From assembly GCF_001417775.1 (NCBI RefSeq), contig NZ_BBZJ01000020.1:382422-446421 (forward strand): a DNA stretch of 64,000 bases. The letters run 5' to 3'. Below the pieces are notes generated by a model. It ran no database searches and was not told where the DNA came from. It saw only the letters and a program-made list of their open reading frames with translations. The translations under genes and the position numbers were made by a program. Positions 26,658-35,952 of the stretch are shown here, piece after piece; within the stretch, counting starts at the first letter, position 1; each line of letters begins with the position of its first letter. This DNA comes from Streptomyces sp. TP-A0356. GTDB lineage: Bacteria > Actinomycetota > Actinomycetes > Streptomycetales > Streptomycetaceae.

Positions 26658-28055
26658 ATGCCCGCATCCCCGAGCACCGCCCGGGCCATCAACGACCGGC
26701 TCGCCCTGCGGCTGCTGCAGCAGGAAGGTCCCTTGACGGCCGGGCAGTTGAAGCAGCTCACCGGCCTGTCCCGGCCCACGGTCGCCGACCTCGTGGAACG
26801 GCTCACCGCCGCCGGGTTCGTCGCGGTGGTGGGGGAGTCGGGCGAGCAGCGGCGCGGTCCGAACGCACGGCTGTACGGGATCGTCGCCGACCGCGCCCAT
26901 CTCGCCGCGCTCGACGTGCGTACCGAGAGCGTCTCGGTCCTCGTGTCCGATCTGCTCGGCGAGGTGCTCGCCGAGGCGTCGGTGCCGATCGGCGGGGACA
27001 CCGGAACGGGACCCGCGGTCGAGCAGGCGGTGACGCTGGTGGAGCGCGCCGCGAAGGAGGCCGGTGCCGAACGGCTGCACACGGTGGGGATCGGGGCGCC
27101 CGGGCTCATCGACCCGGCCAGCGGCGAACTGCGCGACTCCTCGGGACTGCCGGAGTGGCACCGCCGTCTGGCCGTCGCGCTCCAGGAGCGGCTGCCCGCC
27201 CGTGTCATCGTGGAGAACGAGACCAACCTCGCCGCCCTGGCCGAGCAGCGCGAGGGCGTCGCCCGGGACCGGGACACCTTCGTGCTGCTGTGGCTGGGGC
27301 ACGGCACGGGTGCGGCCGTGGTGCTGGACGGGGCGCTGCGCCGTGGCGCGTCGGGCGGCACCGGCGAGATCGGCTTCCTGCCGGTCCCGGGCACCGGAGC
27401 CCTGCCGTCGGCGAGGGACTGCGAGGGCGGCTTCCATTCCCTGGCGGGAGCGTCGGCCATCGCGGAACTGGCGGCGCGGCACGGTCTGTTGACGACGGGC
27501 ACGGGACGCCAGCCGGTGGCGGCGGAGTTGGTGGGGCAGGCCGCGGCGGCGGTCGCGCGGGGCGAGGGCGCGGGGACCGCGACGACCGGCGCGGCGAGGG
27601 GAGCGGGGACCGACGTGGCACACGGCGCGGCGACCCATGCGGCGACGGGCGCGGGGACGGCGCCCGGTGAGGCGGACCGGGCCGCGCTGCCGGTCGCGAC
27701 GCCCGGCGGGCACGGCGCCCGCGGGCACACCGGGCCCGCGCCGGACAGGAACCCCGGCCCGTCCGGTGCCGACCGCGCTGCGCGCTTCCTCGACGCCCTC
27801 GCCGATCGTCTCGCCATCGGCGCCGCCTCCGTCACCGCGATCCTCGACCCCGGCTGTGTGGTGCTCGGTGGCGAGATCGGTCAGGCGGGCGGGGACGTGC
27901 TCGCGGCGCGCGTGGCGGAGCGGCTGGCGCGCATGTCGCCGCTGCCGACCGAGGTACGGGCGAGTGCGCTGGGCGGCGGCGCGGTGCTGCGGGGCGCGCT
28001 GCTGACCGCCCGGGACGGCGCCCAGGACGAACTCTTCACACCGCCCTCCCGCTGA
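26658..28055 (+). CDS. ROK-family transcriptional regulator with low-complexity insert
   Basis: This 465-residue protein has an N-terminal helix-turn-helix (AGQLKQLTGLSRPTVADLVE) and a ROK sugar-kinase-like domain (IGAPGLIDPASGELRDSSGL, VENETNLAALAEQREG, GGTGEIGFLPVPG). It is longer than usual ROK regulators (about 380-400 residues) because residues about 297-371 are an Ala/Gly/Thr-rich insert made of short imperfect repeats. The normal zinc-binding Cys cluster is reduced to one Cys (ARDCEGGFHSLAG). It is divergent from an MFS gene with a shared palindrome. The effector is presumably a sugar, which cannot be named. Confidence 0.9.
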   Translation: MPASPSTARAINDRLALRLLQQEGPLTAGQLKQLTGLSRPTVADLVERLTAAGFVAVVGESGEQRRGPNARLYGIVADRAHLAALDVRTESVSVLVSDLLGEVLAEASVPIGGDTGTGPAVEQAVTLVERAAKEAGAERLHTVGIGAPGLIDPASGELRDSSGLPEWHRRLAVALQERLPARVIVENETNLAALAEQREGVARDRDTFVLLWLGHGTGAAVVLDGALRRGASGGTGEIGFLPVPGTGALPSARDCEGGFHSLAGASAIAELAARHGLLTTGTGRQPVAAELVGQAAAAVARGEGAGTATTGAARGAGTDVAHGAATHAATGAGTAPGEADRAALPVATPGGHGARGHTGPAPDRNPGPSGADRAARFLDALADRLAIGAASVTAILDPGCVVLGGEIGQAGGDVLAARVAERLARMSPLPTEVRASALGGGAVLRGALLTARDGAQDELFTPPSR

Positions 28056-28202
28056 GCGACGATCCGCGGGGCCACGCCGGGCGGCGGCGCCGACTCCACG
28101 GGCGGCGCGTCGGCTCCACGGGCGCCGCAGCCCGGCGGCCCGGGTTTCGCCGGCCGCCGCAGCATCCGGGCGCCGGCGGCGTGCGTCCGTCGCCGTGGGG
28201 CG

Positions 28203-28964
28203 TCAACCCCGCGCGGACGACCCACTTCCGTACCGCGCCGCCAGATGGTCCTCGAACGTGCCCTTGCCGCCCTCGTTCCCGGGTGTCAGGTGGCCGCCGC
28301 TGCGCAGGGCGCGGTACGCCTTGCCCGGGACCGGTACCTCCAGCATCGGCCGCCTGCGTCCCGTCGCCCGCAGCCAGGCGCGGGCGAGGTCCGGGAACGT
28401 CCGCGCCCGGGGGCCGCCCATGTCCTCGACCCGTCCGGCCGGCGCGCCCAGCGCCAGTTCGGCCAGCCGGTCGGCCACCTCGGCGACCTCGATCGGCTGA
28501 TCGCTCACCCCCGCCGGGAGCGGCAGCACCGGCAGCCTGCCCACCGCCTCGAACATCTGCACGAGCAGATCGTGGAACTGGGTCGTCCGCAGGATCGTCC
28601 AGCCGAGCCCCGACTCCTCGATCTGCCTCTCGACCGCGTACTTGGCCTTGTAGTAGCCGAGCGGCACCACGTCCACACCGACGATCGAGATGTACACGAG
28701 GTGGCCCACGCCCGCCCGGCGCGCGGCCGCGATCAGATGGGCGGCCGCCTTCTCGTCACCGCCGCGCGGCGTGCTCGCGCAGTGCACGATCGTGTCCACC
28801 CCCGCGACCGCCGCGCCCAGGCCGCCGCCGCCCCGGATCAGATCGACGGCGTACGGCTGCGCGTGCCGGGACAGGACACGCACCTCGTGCCCGTCCGTCC
28901 GCAGCCGCTCCGCGACGAGCCGGCCGAGGGTTCCGGTGCCGCCGGTCACCAGGATCGTGGTCAT
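28203..28964 (-). CDS. NAD(P)-binding SDR-type (NmrA-like) protein
   Basis: This 253-residue Rossmann-fold protein begins TTILVTGGTGTLGRLVAERL (dinucleotide-binding GxxGxxG) and continues with HLVYISIVGVD and the YYKAKYAVERQIEESGLGWT segment typical of atypical SDR/NmrA-like proteins. A classical catalytic Tyr-Lys is not certain. Its function is unknown; relatives reduce quinones or sense NAD(P). The 147 bases on its 3' side, up to the ROK gene, hold no recognised feature. Upstream lie a strong hairpin and a chitinase-like promoter pointing at it. Confidence 0.88.
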   Translation of the reverse strand: MTTILVTGGTGTLGRLVAERLRTDGHEVRVLSRHAQPYAVDLIRGGGGLGAAVAGVDTIVHCASTPRGGDEKAAAHLIAAARRAGVGHLVYISIVGVDVVPLGYYKAKYAVERQIEESGLGWTILRTTQFHDLLVQMFEAVGRLPVLPLPAGVSDQPIEVAEVADRLAELALGAPAGRVEDMGGPRARTFPDLARAWLRATGRRRPMLEVPVPGKAYRALRSGGHLTPGNEGGKGTFEDHLAARYGSGSSARG

Positions 28965-29102
28965 GCTGTTCCGCCCTTCCGGACGCCGGGCGCTCCCTGT
29001 TGGAGTGCCTCCCGGCCACTACGACGGGACGGCGGATCCGGAATGTGACACGGCTCAGGCGGAGGCGGGTCGCCGCTCCGCGGTCGTGCGGCACGGTGTG
29101 GG

Positions 29103-29145
29103 GGCCCGGCGGCGGGGCAAGGGCCTCCGTCACCGCCGCCGGGCC
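29103..29145 (-). terminator. Strong GC hairpin between the promoter relic and the SDR gene
   Basis: GGCCCGGCGGCGG (29103-29115) pairs perfectly over 13 bp with CCGCCGCCGGGCC (29133-29145), loop of 17 bases. It begins only about 30 bases downstream of the predicted start of the leftward promoter. Bases 28965-29102, between it and the SDR start, show no further recognised feature. Confidence 0.6.
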
Positions 29146-29178
29146 GTTCGTGGACGGCGTAGCGCGCCGGGACCGCCG

Positions 29179-29221
29179 ACACTAAGAGGACTAGACCAGG
29201 GCAGTCAATAGGTATGGACCA
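29179..29221 (-). promoter_or_regulatory. Chitinase-type promoter with two TGGTC direct repeats, apparently orphan
   Basis: Read leftward: -35 TTGACT (29203-29208), an 18-base spacer and -10 TAGTGT (29179-29184). Two direct repeats, TGGTCCATACC (29211-29221) and TGGTCTAGTCC (29188-29198), overlap and flank the -35 region. This arrangement is characteristic of Streptomyces chitinase promoters and resembles DasR/chitin-responsive sites. No chitinase gene follows. Confidence 0.6.
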
Positions 29222-29387
29222 ATCCTCAAGCACCCTTCACCAGGCGGGTGTTGCTCCTGTCGCCGGCCGGTGCGAGCCCCGTGTGAGCGGCCCGAGAAGT
29301 CCAGCATGTGAACATGTGAGCCAGCACACAGTAGTTCACCCGCATGGCGTCGATCAGGCGTGGCACACTGAGCCTGTACCAGAAGCA

Positions 29388-29514
29388 GCGCACTCCGGGG
29401 TCGGTGAAAGTCCGAACCGGCGGTTACAGTCCGCGACCCGGTCGCTTCCAGCGGCCGGTTGACCAGGTGAAATTCCTGGACCGACGGTTAAAGTCCGGAT
29501 GGGAGGCAGTGCGC
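29388..29514 (+). promoter_or_regulatory. FMN riboswitch (RFN element)
   Basis: The conserved RFN blocks appear in order: CGGGGTCGGTGAAAGTCCGA, ACCGGCGGTTACAGTCCGCG, GGTGAAATTCCTGGACCGAC, GGTTAAAGTCCGGATGGGAG. The closing P1 stem is GCGCACT (29388-29394) with AGTGCGC (29508-29514). It lies 150 bases before ribE and should switch the riboflavin operon off when FMN is high. Bases 29222-29387 upstream must hold its promoter, which I could not place. Confidence 0.96.
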
Positions 29515-29663
29515 GGCGGGCGGGCACTCGTGCGCGCCGCCGTATCGGCTCGTCCAGAGGGACGGGCTCTGTCCGGCGTCGCCCCGGTGTTCTCGCCCGT
29601 GTCTGCTGTCGTCATCGACAGGCCCCGGAGTCCGTGCCCTAAAGAGGCAGGAGGACCCGGGAA

Positions 29664-30266
29664 GTGTTCACCGGAATCGTCGAAGAGCTGGGTGAGGTCA
29701 CCGCCGTCGAGAATCTCGGCGACTCCTCCCGCTTCCGGCTCCGTGGACCCGTTGTCACCGAAGGCGCCCAGCACGGTGACTCCATCGCCGTCAACGGCGT
29801 CTGTCTCACCGTGGTGGAGCACGAGGGCGACGAGTTCACCGCCGACGTCATGGCGGAGACCCTGAACCGCTCCAGCCTCGGCGCCCTCACGGTCGGCTCC
29901 CGCGTCAACCTCGAACGGCCCACCGCCGTCGGCGCGCGGCTCGGCGGGCACATCGTGCAGGGTCATGTCGACGGCACGGGCACCGTCCTGGAGCGCAGGC
30001 CCTCCGACAACTGGGAGCTCGTCACGGTCTCGCTCCCGGCGGACCTGTCCCGCTACGTGGTCGAGAAGGGCTCCATCACCGTCGACGGCATCAGCCTCAC
30101 CGTCGTCGAGGCCGGCCCCGACCGCTTCACCGTCAGCCTCATCCCGACGACCCTCGCGCTGACCACGCTCGGCATCAAGCAGCCCGGCGACCCGGTCAAC
30201 CTGGAGGTCGACGTCATCGCCAAGTACGTCGAGCGACTGCTGGCCGGTCAGGGGGCCACCAAGTGA
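29664..30266 (+). CDS. ribE: Riboflavin synthase, alpha chain
   Basis: This 200-residue enzyme converts two 6,7-dimethyl-8-ribityllumazines into riboflavin plus a pyrimidine. Two lumazine-binding repeats are visible: [12 protein letters not shown] at the start with NGVCLTVVE, and [13 protein letters not shown] with DGISLTVVE near the C terminus. The length is normal. The start is the GTG at 29664 after GGAGGA. It is first in the operon under the FMN riboswitch, and its stop overlaps the next start by 4 bases. Confidence 0.97.
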   Translation: MFTGIVEELGEVTAVENLGDSSRFRLRGPVVTEGAQHGDSIAVNGVCLTVVEHEGDEFTADVMAETLNRSSLGALTVGSRVNLERPTAVGARLGGHIVQGHVDGTGTVLERRPSDNWELVTVSLPADLSRYVVEKGSITVDGISLTVVEAGPDRFTVSLIPTTLALTTLGIKQPGDPVNLEVDVIAKYVERLLAGQGATK

Positions 30267-30907
30267 ACTGGCTCAATGCGGAGGCCTTCACGCTCTTCGG
30301 CCAGCACATCAAGTGGTCGGACATGATCGGCAACGTGATCGGTCTGGTCGCCCTCGCCTTCGGCTGGCGGCGCTCCATATGGAGCTGGCCGGCGCAGTTC
30401 CTCTCCGGCGTCATCCTCTTCTCGGCCTTCGCCACGGCCCACCTCTCCGGCAGCGCCGGCAAGCAGGTCGTCGTCATGGTGGTCGCCGTCTACGGCTGGT
30501 GGCAGTGGAAGAGCGGCACGGGGCAGGCGGAGGACGGCCACATCGCCGTACGGTTCGCCACCTGGCGCGAGCGCGCGGTCCTGGCGGGCGCCGCGGCCGT
30601 GGGCACGCTCGCCGTGGCGAGCCTGTTCACCGCCTTCCCGGCGCTGTCATGGGACCCGTGGCCGGACGCGTACATCTTCGTCGGCACGATCGTCGCCATG
30701 TACGCCCAGGCACGCGGCATGGTCGAGTTCTGGTTCGCCTGGCTGCTCGTCGACGCCGTGGGCGTCCCGCTCAACTTCGCCAACGGCTTCGCCTTCTCCG
30801 GTTTCGTCTACGTCATCTACGGCGCGCTCGTCCTGTGGGGCCTGCGCGACTGGTGGCTGCGCTCCCGCAGGGCCGCGCGGCCCGTTCTGGAAGGAGCCCC
30901 GGCATGA
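30263..30907 (+). CDS. ribM: RibM/PnuX-type riboflavin transporter (PnuC family)
   Basis: This 214-residue membrane protein of the PnuC fold has about six to seven helices, including [37 protein letters not shown] and [20 protein letters not shown]. Within actinobacterial riboflavin operons this family transports riboflavin rather than nicotinamide riboside (RibM of S. davawensis, PnuX of Corynebacterium). The position between ribE and ribBA supports that role. It is coupled at both ends by 4-base overlaps. The start is the GTG at 30263. Confidence 0.9.
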   Translation: MNWLNAEAFTLFGQHIKWSDMIGNVIGLVALAFGWRRSIWSWPAQFLSGVILFSAFATAHLSGSAGKQVVVMVVAVYGWWQWKSGTGQAEDGHIAVRFATWRERAVLAGAAAVGTLAVASLFTAFPALSWDPWPDAYIFVGTIVAMYAQARGMVEFWFAWLLVDAVGVPLNFANGFAFSGFVYVIYGALVLWGLRDWWLRSRRAARPVLEGAPA

Positions 30908-32193
30908 CGGTCGCGCCGATCCTGTACAGCACGGACAACATCGAGGACTTCGCGCTCGACCCGGTCGAGCAGGCCATCGCCGACATCGCGGCCGGCCGCC
31001 CGGTGGTCGTGGTCGACGACGAGGACCGGGAGAACGAGGGCGACCTCGTCATCGCCGCCGAGAAGGCGACCCCCGAGATCGTCGCGTTCATGATGAGCGA
31101 ATGCCGCGGTCTGATCTGCGCCCCGATGGAGGGCGAGGAACTCGACCGCCTGCAGCTTCCGCAGATGGTCGACCACAACACCGAGTCCATGCGCACGGCG
31201 TTCACCGTGTCCGTCGACGCGAGCGGCGCCCATGGGGTGAGCACCGGCATCTCCGCCTCCGACCGCGCCACCACGCTGCGGCTGCTGGCCGGGGGAGAGG
31301 CGGGCCCCGGCGACTTCGTCCGCCCCGGCCATGTCTTCCCGCTGCGCGCCAAGCCCGGCGGCGTGCTCGTCCGCAACGGCCACACCGAGGCCGCCGTCGA
31401 CCTCGCCCGGCTGGCGGGGCTGCGTCCGGCCGGGGCGATCGTGGAGATCGCGGGCGAGGACGGCCATATGCTGCGCCTGCCGGAACTGATCCCGTTCGCC
31501 CGCAAGCACGGCCTGACGATCATCTCCATCGAGGACCTGATCGCCCACCGGCGCTCCTCCGAGCCCACCGTCCGCCGTGAGGCCGAGGTCCATCTGCCCA
31601 CCGCCTTCGGCGAGTTCACGGCGTACGGCTACCGCTCCACCGTCGACGGTGTCGAGCACGTGGCCCTCGTCCACGGCGACATCGGCGACGGCGAGGACGT
31701 TCTCGTACGCGTCCACTCCGAATGCCTCACGGGTGATGTCTTCCACTCCCTGCGCTGCGACTGCGGCCCCCAGCTGGAGGCGTCCATGCGGCGCATCCAG
31801 ACCGAGGGCCGGGGCGTGGTCGTCTATCTGCGCGGGCACGAGGGCCGCGGTGTCGGGCTGATGTCCAAGCTGCGCGCCTACGAGCTCCAGGAGCGCGGCC
31901 GCGACACCCTGGACGCCAACCTGGAGCTGGGCCTGCCCGCGGACGCCCGGGACTACGCGGCGGGCGCCCAGATCCTGGAGGACCTGGGCGTGCGCGGCCT
32001 GCGCCTGATGACGAACAACCCCGACAAGACCGAGGCCCTGCTCCGGCACGGCCTGAAGGTCACCGCACGGGAACCGATGCCCGTGCAGGCCGGCGAACAC
32101 AACCTCCGCTACCTGCGCACCAAGCGGGACCGGATGGGGCACGACCTGCCCTGGCTGGACACGACCGCCGTGTCCGCCTGCGGCAACCAGTAA
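30904..32193 (+). CDS. ribBA: Bifunctional 3,4-dihydroxy-2-butanone-4-phosphate synthase / GTP cyclohydrolase II
   Basis: This 429-residue enzyme has two parts. About residues 15-215 are the DHBP synthase part ([44 protein letters not shown]). About 220-415 are the GTP cyclohydrolase II part (zinc ligands in [39 protein letters not shown]). Together these make both precursors of riboflavin. The ATG overlaps the ribM stop. Both sets of catalytic residues look intact, so neither half appears degenerate. Confidence 0.97.
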   Translation: MTVAPILYSTDNIEDFALDPVEQAIADIAAGRPVVVVDDEDRENEGDLVIAAEKATPEIVAFMMSECRGLICAPMEGEELDRLQLPQMVDHNTESMRTAFTVSVDASGAHGVSTGISASDRATTLRLLAGGEAGPGDFVRPGHVFPLRAKPGGVLVRNGHTEAAVDLARLAGLRPAGAIVEIAGEDGHMLRLPELIPFARKHGLTIISIEDLIAHRRSSEPTVRREAEVHLPTAFGEFTAYGYRSTVDGVEHVALVHGDIGDGEDVLVRVHSECLTGDVFHSLRCDCGPQLEASMRRIQTEGRGVVVYLRGHEGRGVGLMSKLRAYELQERGRDTLDANLELGLPADARDYAAGAQILEDLGVRGLRLMTNNPDKTEALLRHGLKVTAREPMPVQAGEHNLRYLRTKRDRMGHDLPWLDTTAVSACGNQ

Positions 32194-32212
32194 GAGAGCA
32201 CTGAGGAGAGAC

Positions 32213-32698
32213 GTGAGCGGCAAGGGTGCACCGGAGCTGTCCGTACGCAACGCGAGCGATCTGCGGGTCGCCGTCATCGCGGCACAGTGGCACGAGAAGG
32301 TGATGGACGGTCTGGTGGACGGCGCCCTGCGCGCCCTGCGGGAACTGGGCATCGACGAGCCGACCCTGCTGAGGGTCCCGGGCAGCTTCGAGCTCCCGGT
32401 CGCCGCCAAGGTCCTCGCGGGCCGTGGCTACGATGCGATCGTCGCCCTGGGGGTCGTCGTCCGCGGCGGCACCCCCCACTTCGACTATGTGTGCCAGGGC
32501 GTCACCCAGGGCCTCACCCAGGTCTCCGTCGAGACCGGTGTCCCCGTCGGCTTCGGCGTGCTGACCTGCGACACGGAGGAGCAGGCCCTGGACCGCGCGG
32601 GCCTGGAGGGCTCCAGCGAGGACAAGGGGCACGAGGCCGTGACGGCGGCGGTGGCGACCGCCGCCACGCTGCGCTCGGTATCCGAGCCCTGGCACTGA
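32213..32698 (+). CDS. ribH: 6,7-dimethyl-8-ribityllumazine synthase
   Basis: This 161-residue enzyme condenses the RibBA products into the lumazine. The family signature [21 protein letters not shown] and [20 protein letters not shown] are clear. GAGGAG precedes the GTG at 32213. It is last in the riboflavin operon, 19 bases after ribBA. Confidence 0.97.
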   Translation: MSGKGAPELSVRNASDLRVAVIAAQWHEKVMDGLVDGALRALRELGIDEPTLLRVPGSFELPVAAKVLAGRGYDAIVALGVVVRGGTPHFDYVCQGVTQGLTQVSVETGVPVGFGVLTCDTEEQALDRAGLEGSSEDKGHEAVTAAVATAATLRSVSEPWH

Positions 32699-32732
32699 GG
32701 ATTGGCCCGGAGCGCGTAGGGTTAGGACCACC

Positions 32733-33005
32733 ATGTCCAAGAAGACGTTCGAGGAGCTCTTCACCGAGCTCCAGCACAAGGCCGTCCACGGCGACCCCGC
32801 CACCTCCCGCACCGCAGAGCTGGTCGGCAAGGGCGTCCATGCCATCGGCAAGAAGGTCGTCGAGGAGGCCGCCGAGGTCTGGATGGCCGCCGAGTACGAG
32901 GACAAGGAAGCGGCCGCCGAGGAGATCTCGCAGCTGCTGTACCACGTCCAGGTGATGATGGTGGCCCGCGGAATCTCCCTGGACGACGTCTACGCCCACC
33001 TCTGA
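32733..33005 (+). CDS. hisE: Phosphoribosyl-ATP pyrophosphohydrolase
   Basis: This 90-residue all-alpha MazG-like enzyme hydrolyses phosphoribosyl-ATP to phosphoribosyl-AMP in histidine synthesis. The acidic motif is in [20 protein letters not shown]. It has normal stand-alone HisE length. It begins 34 bases after ribH. TTGGCC and TAGGGT/TAGGAC in that gap could form a short promoter, so the histidine pair may be transcribed separately. Confidence 0.95.
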   Translation: MSKKTFEELFTELQHKAVHGDPATSRTAELVGKGVHAIGKKVVEEAAEVWMAAEYEDKEAAAEEISQLLYHVQVMMVARGISLDDVYAHL

Positions 33006-33059
33006 GTCCCGCCCCACACACGCACAGACAGCACGGAACGAACGAAGGAAGCCGACCTC

Positions 33060-33908
33060 ATGCTGCGCATCGCCGTCCCGAACAAGGGTTCCCTGTCCGG
33101 CCCTGCGGCGGAGATGCTGCATGAGGCCGGCTATCAGCAGCGCCGCGAGTCCAAGGAGCTGCGGATCGTCGACCCGGAGAACGAGGTCGAGTTCTTCTAC
33201 CTCCGCCCCCGCGACATCGCGATCTACGTCTCCTCGGGCCGCCTCGACATCGGCATCACCGGCCGCGACCTGCTCATCGACTCCGGAGCCAACGCCGAGG
33301 AGATCCTCCCGCTCGGCTTCGCCCGCTCCACCTTCCGCTACGCCACCAAGCCCGGCACGGCCGACGGCGTCACGGAACTGAACGGCATGACGGTCGCGAC
33401 CTCCTACGAGGGCATCGTCGCCAAGCACCTCGCCGACAACGGCATCGACGCCTCCGTCGTCCACCTCGACGGCGCCGTCGAGACCGCCATCGAGCTCGGC
33501 GTCGCCGAGGTCATCGCGGACGTCGTCGAGACCGGCACCTCGCTGCGCAACGCGGGTCTGGAGGTCATCGGCGAGCCGATCATGAAGTCGGAGGCGATCG
33601 TCGTCCGCCGTACCGGCGCCGGCACCGAGGAGCCCAAGGTCCAGCAGTTCCTGCGCCGCCTCCAGGGCGTCCTGGTGGCCCGGACGTACGTGATGATGGA
33701 CTACGACTGCCGGGTCGAGCAGTTGGAGAAGGCCGTCGCGCTCACCCCGGGCCTGGAGTCCCCGACCGTCTCGCCGCTGCACAACGAGGGCTGGGTCGCG
33801 GTGCGGGCCATGGTGCCCGCCAAGGAGGCGCAGCGGATCATGGACGACCTGTACGACATCGGCGCCCGGGCCATCCTGACCACGGCCATCCACGCCTGCC
33901 GTCTGTGA
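33060..33908 (+). CDS. hisG: ATP phosphoribosyltransferase (long form)
   Basis: This is a 282-residue HisG, first step of histidine biosynthesis. The N terminus is MLRIAVPNKGSLSGPAAEML, with GRLDIGITGRDLL and the phosphoribosyl-binding EVIADVVETGTSLRNAGLEV. The C-terminal ACT-like regulatory domain (about 210-282) marks the long, hexameric, histidine-feedback-regulated form. The ATG is at 33060. It is separated from hisE by 54 bases and likely co-transcribed with it. Confidence 0.97.
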   Translation: MLRIAVPNKGSLSGPAAEMLHEAGYQQRRESKELRIVDPENEVEFFYLRPRDIAIYVSSGRLDIGITGRDLLIDSGANAEEILPLGFARSTFRYATKPGTADGVTELNGMTVATSYEGIVAKHLADNGIDASVVHLDGAVETAIELGVAEVIADVVETGTSLRNAGLEVIGEPIMKSEAIVVRRTGAGTEEPKVQQFLRRLQGVLVARTYVMMDYDCRVEQLEKAVALTPGLESPTVSPLHNEGWVAVRAMVPAKEAQRIMDDLYDIGARAILTTAIHACRL

Positions 33909-33922
33909 GGGACCGTACGGCG

Positions 33923-34378
33923 ATGTCGGACCTGCCCACCCTCCCCGTCACCTTCCGGCCGGGCCGCACCCGTGCCGTGCTGCTGACCGCGTGCGTCGCG
34001 ATATTCGTGGTCATCACCACGGTCGCGATGCTGCTGGAGCAGCTCACCCCCGCGGAGCGCGCCAGCTTCGTCTTCACGGCCGCGGTCCTGTGCGGAGTGC
34101 TGCTCCTGCTCTCCCGGCCCAAGGTCGTCGCCGAGGAGAACGGCGTGACCGTCGTCAACATCGCGAGCCGGCGCCACCTGGACTGGGCGGAGATCCTCCA
34201 GGTCAACCTGCGTCCCGGTGACCCCTGGGTGTTCCTCGACCTCAGCGACGGCACCAGCCTGCCCGCCCTCGGCATCCAGCCGGGCATCGCCAGGCAGCGC
34301 GCGATCGAGGACGCGCGCACGCTCCGGGCACTGGCCGAGGCGCGCTCCACGGCCGTTCCGAAGCGACATCAGGGCTGA
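33923..34378 (+). CDS. PH-domain membrane protein
   Basis: This 151-residue protein has two hydrophobic helices (AVLLTACVAIFVVITTVAML and FVFTAAVLCGVLLLLS) followed by a small PH-like domain with VVNIASRRHLDWAEILQVNL. Its role is unknown. The ATG at 33923 has GAGGGA at good spacing; a GTG at 33905 overlapping the hisG stop would add six residues. It follows hisG directly, so it is probably the last gene of the hisE-hisG transcript. Confidence 0.85.
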   Translation: MSDLPTLPVTFRPGRTRAVLLTACVAIFVVITTVAMLLEQLTPAERASFVFTAAVLCGVLLLLSRPKVVAEENGVTVVNIASRRHLDWAEILQVNLRPGDPWVFLDLSDGTSLPALGIQPGIARQRAIEDARTLRALAEARSTAVPKRHQG

Positions 34379-34427
34379 CTCAGGGCCGTCCACCCCGACA
34401 CGCATGCCCTTGTCTTGATTAACCTGG

Positions 34428-34460
34428 GGGGCGGAGGCGCTCGTATGGCGCCTCCGCCCC
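34428..34460 (+). terminator. Perfect 13-bp terminator hairpin
   Basis: GGGGCGGAGGCGC (34428-34440) pairs with GCGCCTCCGCCCC (34448-34460), 7-base loop. It lies 50 bases after the PH-domain gene and ends the riboflavin/histidine block. Bases 34461-34614 contain no gene and should hold the promoter of the next operon. Confidence 0.8.
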
Positions 34461-34614
34461 TGATGTTTCCGCCCGGTGCACAGGGGCTCCTGCTATCCGA
34501 GGAGTGACTCCCTCCGGCGATGGACGGATCGTCCTGCAGTACCTGCGCCGCCCCCTGCCGACATAGCGCGTACCGAACCCCCGAGGTACGCGCCCACGCG
34601 GAGGCGGCGGCATC

Positions 34615-35952
34615 ATGAGCGTCCCCCTGCTGCTCCTCGGAGCGGCGTTCCTGCTGATCCTGGCCAACGGCTTCTTCGTCGCGGCCGAATTCGGACTGGT
34701 CACGGTCGAGCGGCCCGACGCCGAGAAGGCCGCGGCCGACGGCGACCGACGGGCCGGTACGGTCGTCGAGTCGCTGAAGGAGCTGTCCTTCCAGCTCTCC
34801 GGCACCCAGCTGGGCATCACCATCACCTCGCTCGTCGTCGGCATGCTCGCCGAACCGGCGCTCGCCGAGGTGCTGCACGGCCCGTTCACCGCCATCGGGA
34901 TCCCCGACGGCGCGGCGGACGGCATCGCCGTGGTCGTCGGCATGCTGCTGGCGTCGGCCGCCCAGATGGTGATCGGCGAACTCGTGCCCAAGAACTGGGC
35001 GGTGTCCCGGCCGCTCCAGGTCGCGCGCTTCGTCGCGGGCCCGCAGCATCTGTTCTCACGGCTGTTCCGGCCCGTGATCGCGGCCCTCAACGCGGTCGCC
35101 AACCGGCTGGTACGCGCCCTGGGCGTGGAGCCCGCCGAAGAGCTGGCCTCCGCCCGCACCCCGGGCGAACTCGTCTCCCTGGCCCGGCACTCGGCTCAGG
35201 CCGGCGCGCTGGAACAGGACACGGCCGACCTGTTCGTACGGACGCTGTCCCTGGGCGAGCTGACCGCACAGCATGTGATGACCCCCCGGGTGAGGGTGAG
35301 CGCGCTGCAGTCGTCCGCCACGGCGGAGGACGTGGTCAATCTGACCCGGGCCACGGGTCTGTCCCGCTTCCCCGTCTACCGGGAGAAGATCGACGAGGTC
35401 ATCGGCATGGTGCACCTCAAGGACGCCCTCGCGGTGCCCTCGCAGGAGCGGCTGCGCACGCCCGTCACCCGCATCGCTCAGACGCCGCTGCTCGTCCCGG
35501 AGACGCTGCCCGTGCAGCCCCTTCTGGAACGGCTGCGCAGCGAGCAGCCCATCGCGGTCGTCGTCGACGAGTACGGCGGCACGGCGGGCGTCGTCACCCT
35601 TGAGGACATCGTCGAGGAACTGGTCGGAGAGGTGCGCGACGAGCACGACGGACTGGACCTGCCCGAACTGGTCGCCGCGCCGCCGGAGGACGGGCGTCCC
35701 GCCTGGGACGCCGACGGCAGCTGCCGGGTCGACGTCCTGCAGCGGATAGGCCTGGACGTGCCGGAGGGGCCGTACGAGACCGTGGCCGGACTCGTCGCCG
35801 ATCTGCTGGGCCGTATCCCCGCTCCCGGGGACCGCGCCGAACTGCCGGGCTGGCGGCTCACGGTCCGCGAGGTCGGGCACTATCGTGCCGAACGGGTGCG
35901 GCTGGTGAAGACCGCGGACGCCCCCGCCGTCACCGCGGAGGCCGTGCGATGA
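34615..35952 (+). CDS. CNNM/CorC-family protein (DUF21-CBS-CorC_HlyC)
   Basis: This is a 445-residue membrane protein once annotated as hemolysin. An N-terminal DUF21 transmembrane domain (about 1-190, ILANGFFVAAEFGLVTVERP) is followed by a CBS pair (VMTPRVRVSALQ to VEELVGEV). A C-terminal CorC_HlyC domain spans about 350-435. Relatives act in magnesium or cobalt efflux/homeostasis. The next gene is a shorter paralogue overlapping by 4 bases, which suggests a heteromeric transporter. Confidence 0.9.
   Translation: MSVPLLLLGAAFLLILANGFFVAAEFGLVTVERPDAEKAAADGDRRAGTVVESLKELSFQLSGTQLGITITSLVVGMLAEPALAEVLHGPFTAIGIPDGAADGIAVVVGMLLASAAQMVIGELVPKNWAVSRPLQVARFVAGPQHLFSRLFRPVIAALNAVANRLVRALGVEPAEELASARTPGELVSLARHSAQAGALEQDTADLFVRTLSLGELTAQHVMTPRVRVSALQSSATAEDVVNLTRATGLSRFPVYREKIDEVIGMVHLKDALAVPSQERLRTPVTRIAQTPLLVPETLPVQPLLERLRSEQPIAVVVDEYGGTAGVVTLEDIVEELVGEVRDEHDGLDLPELVAAPPEDGRPAWDADGSCRVDVLQRIGLDVPEGPYETVAGLVADLLGRIPAPGDRAELPGWRLTVREVGHYRAERVRLVKTADAPAVTAEAVR

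Noticed and set aside
29188-29198. Full DasR palindromic site
   Set aside because: Only part of the classical DasR palindrome (half CTAGACCA) is present, so I describe it only as chitinase-type direct repeats.
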